A DNA stretch of 8,175 nucleotides from JAYZBC01 sp036339375 (lineage in GTDB: Bacteria; Pseudomonadota; Alphaproteobacteria; MPNO01; UBA2964). Under the pieces are notes generated by a model that was not told where the DNA came from, did no database searches, and saw only the letters and a program-made list of their open reading frames with translations. The DNA lies in the NCBI GenBank assembly GCA_036339375.1, contig JAYZBC010000058.1:1-8175 (forward strand). Direction: 5' to 3'. Positions 1 to 6,664 of the stretch are shown piece by piece. The position numbers and the translations under genes were made by a program. Within the stretch, counting starts at the first letter, position 1; every line of letters begins with the position of its first letter.

Positions 1-11
1 GGGAAACTGCT

Positions 12-515
12 ATGACCTATACGCTTCAAAAAATGATTAAAGATTGTCGAACCGCTTTGGAAAAGGATACTGAAGCAGTGGGTCGGCATATTGTTCGTAA
101 ATTCGTAGAAAAGGCTTGTATGGACAATAATTTTGTTTCCACCTATCTGGGCCCCGATAATAAAGATCCTCGGAAAATTTTGTACGAAGACAAAGACTTT
201 GGCTTTTGCATTTTGGCCCATGTCAGTAAACCTGAAACAGGTCTACCACATGACCATGGGCCTACTTGGGCGATATATGGTATTGCGGAAGGTATAACTG
301 AAATGACGGATTGGTTTTGTAAAGAAAGACCAAAAGGTCGGTTACCCGGAAAGGTTCATCGAGTGAAATCTTACTGTTTACCTCGGGGCACGGCACATCT
401 TTACAATGAAGGGGATTTGCATTCTTCCAGACGTGAAAAAGAAGTTAGAATGATCCGTGTTGAAGGTATAAACTTACTTAAAGTCAGACGCCAAAAATAT
501 CAGGAAGCAGTTTAA
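12..515 (+). CDS. Cupin-fold metal-dependent protein, first of a tandem pair
   Basis: A 167-residue soluble protein with no signal peptide or membrane segment. Its core reads as a small double-stranded beta-helix (cupin). The motif PHDHGPTWAIYG supplies H80 and H82, and a distal H137 lies in YNEGDLHS, giving a likely three-histidine metal site. The glutamate usual in cupin motif 1 (HxH then E after 3-4 residues) is absent, so the site resembles the 3-His site of cysteine-dioxygenase-like enzymes more than a 2-His-1-carboxylate site. A helical N-terminus of about 55 residues precedes the barrel. The ATG follows GGGAAA, a weak ribosome-binding site close to the window edge; the promoter must lie outside. 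About half its residues match the protein encoded 20 bp downstream, with the same length and domain order, so the two are duplicates in one operon. Fold and metal site are fairly secure; the reaction and substrate are unknown, and a non-enzymatic role is possible. Confidence 0.85.
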   Translation: MTYTLQKMIKDCRTALEKDTEAVGRHIVRKFVEKACMDNNFVSTYLGPDNKDPRKILYEDKDFGFCILAHVSKPETGLPHDHGPTWAIYGIAEGITEMTDWFCKERPKGRLPGKVHRVKSYCLPRGTAHLYNEGDLHSSRREKEVRMIRVEGINLLKVRRQKYQEAV

Positions 516-521
516 CGATTT

Positions 522-528
522 GGAGGAG
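522..528 (+). promoter_or_regulatory. Strong ribosome-binding site of second cupin gene
   Basis: GGAGGAG lies 7 nt before the ATG at 536, within the 20-bp gap after the first cupin stop codon. It fixes the start of the second gene and supports independent translation from a shared mRNA. Confidence 0.85.
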
Positions 529-535
529 AAAAATT

Positions 536-1042
536 ATGGGGTATACATTGGAACAACTTTCTAGTGATTGCCGGTCAGCATTAATGTCAGATCCTGGGTC
601 CGCAGGAAGGAAAAGCGTTTGCAACTTCATTTCTAAGGCCTGTGCAGATCCAGAATTTGTAGAAACACACTTAGGACCTAGAAACACTATTGATCGTCAA
701 ATTCTCTATGAAGATGCCGATCTCAAATTTTGTATTTTAGCGCATGTTTATCAGGGGCCCAAAGAAAGTATGCCGCATGATCACGGACCAAGTTGGGCAA
801 TTTATGGGCAGGCAGTAGGCGTTACGGAGATGACCGACTGGACATGTACTGAGAAACCAAAAAATGGTAATCCCGGTCGGGTCCATAAACAGAAAACCTA
901 TGAACTTACTCCTGGCGATGCCTATCTGTACAATGAAGGTGATCTCCACTCGCCAAGACGTACGGACGAGACACGCTTAATCCGCGTAGAAGGTATAAAT
1001 ATGGCTAACGTTCGGCGGGATAAGTATGAAGTAGCGGAATAA
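536..1042 (+). CDS. Cupin-fold metal-dependent protein, second of a tandem pair
   Basis: A 168-residue soluble paralogue of the preceding gene. It keeps every likely metal ligand: H81 and H83 in PHDHGPSWAIYG and H138 in YNEGDLHS. Other blocks match almost exactly, including KFCILAHV versus GFCILAHV, TEMTDW, and IRVEGIN near the C-terminus. Conservation concentrates around the barrel and metal site, while the N-terminal helical part and the loop around residues 106-116 differ, as expected for two enzymes that have diverged in substrate or that pair as unlike subunits. The strong GGAGGAG site 7 nt upstream supports the ATG. It is the last gene of the operon, since an intrinsic terminator starts 18 bp after its stop codon. 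The chemistry is unknown; by family analogy an Fe(II)-dependent dioxygenase or an isomerase is possible. Confidence 0.87.
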   Translation: MGYTLEQLSSDCRSALMSDPGSAGRKSVCNFISKACADPEFVETHLGPRNTIDRQILYEDADLKFCILAHVYQGPKESMPHDHGPSWAIYGQAVGVTEMTDWTCTEKPKNGNPGRVHKQKTYELTPGDAYLYNEGDLHSPRRTDETRLIRVEGINMANVRRDKYEVAE

Positions 1043-1060
1043 TTCCCTAATTTCCCTAAG

Positions 1061-1096
1061 AAAGGGTCGGGTGAAATCCGGCCCTTTAATTTTTTT
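1061..1096 (+). terminator. Intrinsic terminator of the cupin operon
   Basis: AAAGGGTCGG (1061-1070) pairs with CCGGCCCTTT (1078-1087) across a 7-nt loop, followed by AA and seven T residues (1090-1096). The single non-Watson-Crick position is a G-U wobble when transcribed from the plus strand but an A-C mismatch on the minus strand. The minus-strand side also lacks a clean U tract, so this element is built to stop the cupin transcript rather than the opposing SDR transcript. Confidence 0.85.
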
Positions 1097-1099
1097 GAT

Positions 1100-1954
1100 T
1101 TATACACCTGGTGCTGTTGCCGTTACGCCCCCATCAACTACGATGTGTATTCCCGTAACGTGCGTTGATTCATCTGATGCAAGAAATAATGATGCGTAAG
1201 CTACATCAAAAGCAGTGCCCATGCGACCGGAGGGAACAATTTCATCACGAGCCGCTGTGTATTCCGCTGCAGAAGTATAACCTTTGTAGGTGTATGAAGG
1301 CTTCCCATTGACCAAACGTCGGATGAAAGGCGTATCTATATAACCTGGACAAATACAGTTGGCACGGATACCCGAACGAGCGTGCTGGATTGCAATGTTT
1401 TTTGTAAATTCGATCATTGCTCCTTTTGTGGAGGAATAAACCGCAGTTGGAACATTTAAATGTCGAATGCCAGCAATTGAGGAAATATTTATGATTGAGC
1501 CGTTACCTTGTTTTTCCATGATAGGAACAATTTTGCGACAGGTGAGCATCGCCGTTGTAACGTTGCGCTCAAAAGTAGCGTTCCAATCTTCGACTGTAAT
1601 TGTGTCCAGACTTCGACCGGTTCCCTGCCCCCCAACATTGTTATGGAGAATGTCAATCTGGCCCCATCTTTCAAGACAAGATTTAACCATGTTTTCTACT
1701 TCTTCTTCTTTGGTTACATCAGCACCATACGCAACGGCTTCACCTCCCGCTTCAGTGATGATTTTTACTGTTTCCTCCGCAGCTTCAAGCCTATAATCTA
1801 CACAGAAAGTTTTGGCACCCTCTTTTCCATAAACGAAAGCTGCGGCTTTTCCATTTCCCCAACCTTCTCCGATAGATCCCGCCCCAGAAACAACCGCAAC
1901 CTTTCCTGTTAATCGATTGCGGCTATCCGTATTTTCGTTAGGTCCAACTGTCAT
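1100..1954 (-). CDS. Short-chain dehydrogenase/reductase (SDR) family oxidoreductase
   Basis: A 284-residue classical-type SDR, slightly longer than the usual 250 because of an N-terminal lead of about 16 residues and an insertion near residues 215-235. It probably oxidises or reduces an alcohol/ketone with NAD(H) in the cytoplasm. The Rossmann glycine motif begins at S23-G24 and is stretched (GAGSIGEGWGNG, 24-35). D53 at the end of beta-2 favours NAD over NADP, D79 lies in the adenine-pocket DV motif, and N105-N106-V-G is the NNAG-type motif. The catalytic set is N131, S159, Y173 and K177 (YSSTK), followed by CPGYIDT and a C-terminal GIHIVVDGG. The ATG at 1954 has GGAGG 5 nt upstream, a strong start. 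The gene converges on the cupin operon and diverges from the transporter gene. The fold is certain; the substrate is not deducible. Confidence 0.93.
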   Translation of the reverse strand: MTVGPNENTDSRNRLTGKVAVVSGAGSIGEGWGNGKAAAFVYGKEGAKTFCVDYRLEAAEETVKIITEAGGEAVAYGADVTKEEEVENMVKSCLERWGQIDILHNNVGGQGTGRSLDTITVEDWNATFERNVTTAMLTCRKIVPIMEKQGNGSIINISSIAGIRHLNVPTAVYSSTKGAMIEFTKNIAIQHARSGIRANCICPGYIDTPFIRRLVNGKPSYTYKGYTSAAEYTAARDEIVPSGRMGTAFDVAYASLFLASDESTHVTGIHIVVDGGVTATAPGV

Positions 1955-2094
1955 TTAAGCCTCCAAAAAATTGATATTAATGAATTTGCCTATTTGGCGC
2001 TTTCCTTTTTATGGGTCAAGAGTGTATTCAATTTTGTGTCGAAATTTATTTTTGTTTATCCCTAGTTTAGGTGCTTCACACAGGGCAAACTACT

Positions 2095-2123
2095 TTAACA
2101 GAATTTCCTTGTCGGGATATATC
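2095..2123 (+). promoter_or_regulatory. Candidate sigma-70-type promoter, possibly giving a leaderless transporter mRNA
   Basis: TTAACA (2095-2100; 5 of 6 to TTGACA), a 17-bp spacer and TATATC (2118-2123; 4 of 6 to TATAAT). The expected start site, 7 nt beyond the -10 hexamer, is position 2130, exactly the A of the transporter ATG. No good Shine-Dalgarno sequence lies before that ATG, which agrees with leaderless transcription. This is a pattern match only. Confidence 0.4.
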
Positions 2124-2129
2124 CACTGC

Positions 2130-3395
2130 ATGCCTTTCAAAGAACCAACAAATTCGATTGCCCAGCGTCGGATCGGAATTTTAATCGGGTCCGTTGCTCT
2201 CATGTTTGTTACGGGTGGCGGCATGTTTCTAATTGTTGTAGCGCTAAAGGACATGGCTATGGAATTCGGTTGGCCCCGAGAAATACCTTCCTTGGCTTTT
2301 TCCCTGCAGTTTGTCGGGTCCGGTTTTGGCGGATTAATCATGGGTCGATTACTGGATCGCTACGGGTTCTGGTTGCCAGCTCTTTTGGCAAGTTTGATGG
2401 TTGGAGCGGGTGCAATGCTCGTCAGTGGGATCAATCATGCTTGGCAACTTTATTTAATCCATCTTGTTATGTTCGGTTTGTCAGGACAAGGTGCGCTCGG
2501 CGCACCCGCTTTAGCAAATATTGTTCGCTGGTATACTAAAAATCGGGGCAGGGCTGTCGGCATTGTTTCGAGCGGACAAGCCTTAGCGGGAATTGTTTGG
2601 CTCCCAATATTTGGATTTATAGTATCGAACATTGGATGGCGCGATATGTTTTTTTGGTATGGCGTCTTTGCAATGTGTGTGATGCTGCCTTTGTGCTTGC
2701 TTGTTCGGCATAATCCGCCTGCGCCGGAAAAGACGGAGCTTAAAAATACCGATGATAAAAACAACTTGGATGTAGGGGAAGACAAAATAGGTTCGTGCCA
2801 AATTTCGAGCTCAAGAATCCAAACCGGTCTTTGTTGTGCAATTTTTGGCTGTTGTGTAGCAATGGCTTTACCTTTAGGTCACCTTGTGTCCTTTGTAACG
2901 GATCGGGGTTACCCGATTCACAACGCAGTTGAAGTCCAATCGCTCATGTTATTTTCAGCTTTTGTTAGTAGAGCCCTGCTACTAGGGTTGATTGCCGATC
3001 GAGTGGGGGGACTAAGGGCTCTTTTAATCTTTTCCGGGTTACAAGCTGTAATGCTTACGGTTTTTACTTTAACTCACGAACTTTGGGCTCTTTATGTTGT
3101 TGCTGCATTATTTGGTTTAGGTTACGGGGGATTATTTCCCGTTTATGCGGTCGCTATTCGGGACCACCTCCCAGTTGGAGAAATCGGCCGGCGGACAGGG
3201 GTAGTTTTTTTTGTTGGTGCAGTCGCAATGGGTATGGGAGGATGGCTAGGCGGCTTTATGTTTGATCGGACAGGTTCTTACGATGCACCGTTCCTGATAG
3301 GTGCTGGGTTTAATGCTGTCAACGTCTTGATCGTTTTATTTCTTATTTCCCTTTTGCGTAATTTTTTACCTGGCCGGCTTGCACCCATACGATAA
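2130..3395 (+). CDS. Major facilitator superfamily (MFS) transporter
   Basis: A 421-residue inner-membrane carrier with twelve likely helices in two six-helix halves (approximately 15-37, 52-72, 81-101, 106-128, 140-164, 170-192, then 231-255, 268-288, 294-314, 317-341, 354-376, 386-409). The halves are joined by a charged cytoplasmic loop at 193-230. MFS motif A appears after helix 2 as GRLLDRYGFW (72-81) and again in the second half as GLIADRVGG (286-294). The stretch WYTKNRGRAVGI followed by GWRDMFFWYG resembles oxalate/formate-antiporter and monocarboxylate-type carriers, so an organic anion is a reasonable cargo, by inference. The frame stays open upstream to a TTG at 1971, but those 53 extra residues do not look like part of an MFS protein, so the ATG at 2130 is preferred. 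It diverges from the SDR gene and converges on the Mo hydroxylase gene, suggesting it imports that pathway's substrate. Confidence 0.92.
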   Translation: MPFKEPTNSIAQRRIGILIGSVALMFVTGGGMFLIVVALKDMAMEFGWPREIPSLAFSLQFVGSGFGGLIMGRLLDRYGFWLPALLASLMVGAGAMLVSGINHAWQLYLIHLVMFGLSGQGALGAPALANIVRWYTKNRGRAVGIVSSGQALAGIVWLPIFGFIVSNIGWRDMFFWYGVFAMCVMLPLCLLVRHNPPAPEKTELKNTDDKNNLDVGEDKIGSCQISSSRIQTGLCCAIFGCCVAMALPLGHLVSFVTDRGYPIHNAVEVQSLMLFSAFVSRALLLGLIADRVGGLRALLIFSGLQAVMLTVFTLTHELWALYVVAALFGLGYGGLFPVYAVAIRDHLPVGEIGRRTGVVFFVGAVAMGMGGWLGGFMFDRTGSYDAPFLIGAGFNAVNVLIVLFLISLLRNFLPGRLAPIR

Positions 3396-3400
3396 AAATT

Positions 3401-5731
3401 TCATGTTTGGTTTTTGGTATTTGAAATTGCTTGCCACACACGTTCAGGGGTTGCAGGCATAGATAAATTTTTAATTCCTAACGGTGCTAACGCGTCATTT
3501 ACCGCATTCATGACAGCAGCAAGCGCGCCGACAGTACCGCCCTCACCGGCGCCCTTTACACCTAAAGGGTTTGTTTTAGTAGGTACGGGGTGGCTGCCTA
3601 GTTGAAAGTTGCAGAAATCAAACGCTCGTGGCATGCAATAATCCATAAAGGATCCGGTGATAACTTGGCCGCTTTCTTCATCATAAATTATTTGTTCCAT
3701 AAGTGCCTGACCCGCACCTTGAGCAATTCCACCCATTACCTGTCCATTTACAAGAGAGGGATTAAGCTCAATACCAACGTCGTGAACAGCGGTATAGCGA
3801 ACAATTCGGCTGACACCTGTTTCTGGGTCAATTTCGACTTCACATACATGATAGGTGTTTGGAATATTAGATGTGTCGGGAGACCAGCTAGCGGTTTCGT
3901 ACAAACCAAATTCAATTTCGGGCGGCAATTTTTTTTGTTCAAAAGCTGTCTCTATAATTTGGTCAAAGCTAACAGATCGGTCGGTACCCGCAATCTTGTA
4001 TGTTCCGTCTTTAAAATCAACATCTTCACTAGCGGTTTCAAGTATATGTGCCGCTATTTTACGGCCTTTTTCCCTCGTTTTTTGTGCGGCTAACAAGACA
4101 ACGCTTCCACAAATTGTGGCTGTTCGTGCCGCACCAGTACCTGAGCCAAAGCTATGTTTGCTGGTGTCACCTTCAACGACACGAATTTTATCCGCATCTA
4201 AACCAAGTGTGTCAGAAACGATTTGAGTGTAAATAGTTGCATGGCTTTGCCCCCCCGCTGTTGATCCGGTTAGTACAGTGACGGTCCCGCCAGGATCAAA
4301 ACGCAGCTCTGCGGCTTCTGGAGCTGGGCTACCAGAGGGATCCACGCTAGATGAAACACCTACCCCCAAAAGCTTACCCTTGGCCTTTGCCTCTTTCTTA
4401 CGAGTGGTAATGTTGGCGTAATCGGCTTTGTCCAGACATTTATCCATTACAATTTCAAACTCACCGCAGTCATAGGTCGTTCCGTTCGGAAGTTTACAAG
4501 GCATAGCTTCAGGGGTTAGATAGTTGAGACGGCGTATTTCTGAAGGATCAATATTGATCTCACTGGCTGCCATATCAATTAATCGTTCCAGAACATATGT
4601 CCCGGGTGTTCCTGAAGGACCACGGTAGTTTGCCATAGGGACAGTGTTAGTTAGGATTGCTGAAGACTGGCCATGGATGGACGGCATATTATAAGTGCTG
4701 CAAAGGGCTCCTGCTATACCGTTGGGGGTTCCAAAACCGTTCATAGACAAGAAAGCCCCCACGTTTGCATGTGCACGGAACCTGACACCTTCAAATTTTC
4801 CGTCAGAATTAAACCCGAGTTCTGCATCAACCTTAAGATCCCGCGCTTGATCGTCTGCAACATGTCCCTCTGTGCGCTCACATAACCATTTCACTGGCCT
4901 GCCAACACGTTTTGAAGCCCAAGCTATGAGCGGTACTTCCGGATAAAGACCACCCTTCATCCCAAACGACCCTCCTACATCTCCAGCGATAACGGTCATC
5001 TGATTTTCCTCAATTTTGAACATGTGTTTAGTCATCATGTTTCGCCAAACAAATGGACGTTGCTGACAGGCATAGACGGTATAGTGTTGTTCGCCGGGAT
5101 CGAAGCTTGCGACTACGGCTCTTGGCTCCAACGTATTTGCAGTAACACGTGTGACAAAAAAATGATCCTTGACAATGTGGTCTGCCTTGGAAAGAGCAGA
5201 GGCAGTTGCATCTGAATTCCCTTTCTCTACGAAAAAAGCTTCGTTGTTTTCGCAATCTTTCCACAAGCGGGGGGCATTAGTTAAAGAATTCTGCACCGGG
5301 TCAACATTTACAGGAAGTGTTTTGTATTCCACATTGATGGCTTCAATTGCATCTTTTGCCGAATTAATGGTTTCTGCTACAACCATTACAATTAATTGTC
5401 CAACATGACGGACACGATCATGGGTTATCGCGGGACGTGGAGGTCTAAAACCGGGCTTACCGTTTCTTCGCTTTGGTGGAGAATTTCCGGCCACATTGCC
5501 GAGTTCTGCTTCGGCGTAATCTTTGCCTGTGAAAACGCCTATCACGCCAGGTAAATTTAAAGCGGTTTCTGTGTCAATAGAAATGATATCCGCGTGTGCG
5601 TGGGGCGAACGTAAAAATACGGCATGGGTCTCAAAGGGAAGTTTAATATCGTCGGTGTACCGTCCCTGGCCGGTTAAAAGCCTTTTTGCTTCGACTTGGG
5701 TTACAGGTTGACTAATAGAATAGCGTGCCAT
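3401..5731 (-). CDS. Molybdopterin-binding large subunit, xanthine dehydrogenase/CO dehydrogenase (CoxL-like) family
   Basis: A full-length 776-residue protein. The family hydroxylates carbon centres with water at a Mo-cytosine-dinucleotide site and normally works with a 2Fe-2S subunit and an FAD subunit. The N-terminal a/b-hammerhead (about 15-125) is followed by the Mo-binding domain. Visible motifs are Q224 in QRPFVWR (family Q-x-P-H-x-x-R, here with F for H), GDVGGSFGMK (250-259), and GAGEGG with the catalytic glutamate E730. The active-site loop reads NYRGPSG (368-374): it lacks the cysteine of true CO dehydrogenase (AYRCSFR) and also departs from the common form II AYRGAGR. GGQSHAT replaces the usual GQGHET. 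GGAG 7 nt before the ATG at 5731 sets the start, against a TTG 21 nt upstream. No small or medium subunit gene lies alongside. The VOC gene is upstream on the same strand. CO oxidation is unlikely; the substrate is unknown. Confidence 0.93.
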   Translation of the reverse strand: MARYSISQPVTQVEAKRLLTGQGRYTDDIKLPFETHAVFLRSPHAHADIISIDTETALNLPGVIGVFTGKDYAEAELGNVAGNSPPKRRNGKPGFRPPRPAITHDRVRHVGQLIVMVVAETINSAKDAIEAINVEYKTLPVNVDPVQNSLTNAPRLWKDCENNEAFFVEKGNSDATASALSKADHIVKDHFFVTRVTANTLEPRAVVASFDPGEQHYTVYACQQRPFVWRNMMTKHMFKIEENQMTVIAGDVGGSFGMKGGLYPEVPLIAWASKRVGRPVKWLCERTEGHVADDQARDLKVDAELGFNSDGKFEGVRFRAHANVGAFLSMNGFGTPNGIAGALCSTYNMPSIHGQSSAILTNTVPMANYRGPSGTPGTYVLERLIDMAASEINIDPSEIRRLNYLTPEAMPCKLPNGTTYDCGEFEIVMDKCLDKADYANITTRKKEAKAKGKLLGVGVSSSVDPSGSPAPEAAELRFDPGGTVTVLTGSTAGGQSHATIYTQIVSDTLGLDADKIRVVEGDTSKHSFGSGTGAARTATICGSVVLLAAQKTREKGRKIAAHILETASEDVDFKDGTYKIAGTDRSVSFDQIIETAFEQKKLPPEIEFGLYETASWSPDTSNIPNTYHVCEVEIDPETGVSRIVRYTAVHDVGIELNPSLVNGQVMGGIAQGAGQALMEQIIYDEESGQVITGSFMDYCMPRAFDFCNFQLGSHPVPTKTNPLGVKGAGEGGTVGALAAVMNAVNDALAPLGIKNLSMPATPERVWQAISNTKNQT

Positions 5732-5754
5732 CTTTATTCTCCGTATGGCCAAGG

Positions 5755-5760
5755 ATTATA
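5755..5760 (-). promoter_or_regulatory. Possible -10 element before the Mo hydroxylase gene
   Basis: A perfect TATAAT on the minus strand, 23 bp upstream of the ATG at 5731, would start transcription just ahead of the ribosome-binding site. No convincing -35 lies at 16-18 bp, and the region is so AT-rich that chance is likely. If real, the hydroxylase could be transcribed separately from the VOC gene. Confidence 0.22.
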
Positions 5761-5779
5761 TAGTTTTTCAAAACAGTTT

Positions 5780-5799
5780 TTATAAATCTGATTTTATAA
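5780..5799. repeat. AT-rich imperfect palindrome in the VOC-hydroxylase gap
   Basis: TTATAAATC and GATTTTATAA form near-inverted arms around a single T, with one extra T in the right arm. It lies in the 91-bp gap between the VOC stop codon and the hydroxylase start, just upstream of the possible -10. It could be an operator half-site pair; it lacks the GC stem expected of a terminator. Confidence 0.3.
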
Positions 5800-5822
5800 C
5801 AAAAATTTTTACTTAGCTTTCT

Positions 5823-6224
5823 CTAGGCGGGAACGTTTAAAGCCATTTCAATGCGGTTATTGTCAGGGTCGTAGATATCTATGCGCCATGATCCCCCCTG
5901 AACCTCAGGGCCATAATCTGGTGTTAATCCGCGTCCAGCTAAACCGTCAATTAGAACCTGAATGTCAGTGATTCCGTCAACAACTACGTTGATATGCTGC
6001 ATGTTACCTTTTTCCCGTTCTACGGCCGTCCACTTAGGGTTGGGTCTAAGGTCAATCTGATTATGGGGCCCAGCTTTCACAGCAACAAAAGGTATTTTTC
6101 CCTCACGGTGTTCTTTTAATGAATGGAGATTTATTTCAAACCCTAGTGCTTCGTAAAATGACATGGATTTTTCAAGATCTTTTACCCATACCACAACATG
6201 ATCAATTTTACTTATTGTCCACAT
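5823..6224 (-). CDS. VOC-superfamily (glyoxalase/bleomycin-resistance/dioxygenase fold) protein
   Basis: A 133-residue cytoplasmic protein made of two beta-alpha-beta-beta-beta modules, the usual length for a single-chain VOC monomer that dimerises. Likely metal positions are H9 (KIDHV), Q56 in NQIDLR (or D58), H77 (MQHINVVV) and E126 (NRIEM), which matches the family's four-point pattern and argues for a metal-dependent enzyme rather than a binding protein. IDIYDPDNNRIEM is the family's C-terminal signature. The ATG at 6224 is preceded by GGAGAAA at good spacing; a TTG 15 nt upstream overlaps that site and is rejected as the start. The hydroxylase gene follows 91 bp downstream on the same strand, suggesting an operon in which this protein handles a product or intermediate. 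It could be a lyase, isomerase, epimerase or ring-cleavage dioxygenase; sequence alone does not say which. Confidence 0.9.
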   Translation of the reverse strand: MWTISKIDHVVVWVKDLEKSMSFYEALGFEINLHSLKEHREGKIPFVAVKAGPHNQIDLRPNPKWTAVEREKGNMQHINVVVDGITDIQVLIDGLAGRGLTPDYGPEVQGGSWRIDIYDPDNNRIEMALNVPA

Positions 6225-6275
6225 AATTGGTTTCTCCAATGACTGAAATAGATGTTAGTGCTCTTTAACTTGTTT

Positions 6276-6297
6276 CTACTGACGAATGAGTTCGTAG
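6276..6297. repeat. Small inverted repeat upstream of the VOC gene
   Basis: ACGAA and TTCGT flank a TGAG loop (6282-6295). Outer CTA (6276-6278) and TAG (6295-6297) extend an alternative pairing around a 4-nt bulge. It sits about 55-75 bp upstream of the VOC ATG, in what should be its 5' leader or promoter. An operator or leader hairpin is possible. Confidence 0.35.
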
Positions 6298-6320
6298 GAG
6301 GAATCCAAATTTTCGACATA

Positions 6321-6330
6321 TGGTTTACCA
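6321..6330. promoter_or_regulatory. Possible GntR-type operator
   Basis: TGGTTTACCA is a 4+4 dyad with a 2-bp centre, resembling the TGGT...ACCA half-sites bound by FadR/VanR-type GntR regulators that often control catabolic genes. It lies about 97 bp upstream of the VOC start. No GntR gene is in the window, and a 10-bp match arises easily by chance. Confidence 0.22.
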
Positions 6331-6664
6331 AAACAGGCCATACAAAACTCTAAAATATCGCAATAAATTACAACTTTTTAAAATCGTGTGTAAATGTTTT
6401 GTATAATTTTCACTAATTTTGTAATCACTCTAACAGATAAATTTTTTATTGTCCGCTTGCGTTTTGCGCGGCAACTACTGCAATTAAAACCCTTTCTTGT
6501 TGCAAGGCTTTGGGACCTGTTGTTTGATGAGCTATTTATTAGGTCTCTTGTCGGCTGATAGGGTGTCTTATAATTTTCTCATACGGATTAGGCTTTATCA
6601 AACGTCTTCTGAACCATATATGCGTTTGGGAAAATTGTGGTGTTAAAAAATTTTGGTCCTGATT

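Noticed and set aside
1467..1912. Plus-strand open frames opposite the SDR gene
   Set aside because: The opposite strand encodes an intact SDR with all catalytic residues; the overlapping frames have low-complexity, non-family sequence.
1971..2129. N-terminal extension of the transporter from TTG 1971 or ATG 1980
   Set aside because: The added residues do not resemble an MFS N-terminus, and the ATG at 2130 sits properly just before helix 1.
3602..4093. Plus-strand open frames of about 120-160 codons opposite the Mo hydroxylase
   Set aside because: They are antisense shadows of a gene with clear family motifs; no start signals or recognisable protein.
3401..5731. Naming the large subunit coxL (aerobic CO dehydrogenase)
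   Set aside because: The cysteine-bearing AYRCSFR loop is absent and neither partner subunit gene is present.
6276..6302. Hammerhead-ribozyme-like CTGACGA...
   Set aside because: The conserved CUGANGA and GAAA cores and three-stem layout are not present.
6296..6353. AGGAGGA followed by a 14-codon frame from an ATT codon, or a 28-codon frame from ATG 6320
   Set aside because: ATT starts are very rare, the ATG is too far from the purine-rich site, and neither peptide resembles a known leader or cofactor precursor.
6527..6646. 39-codon plus-strand open frame starting MSYLLGLLSADRV
   Set aside because: No good ribosome-binding site, no recognisable family and ordinary length for chance in an AT-rich gap; conservation would be needed to revive it.
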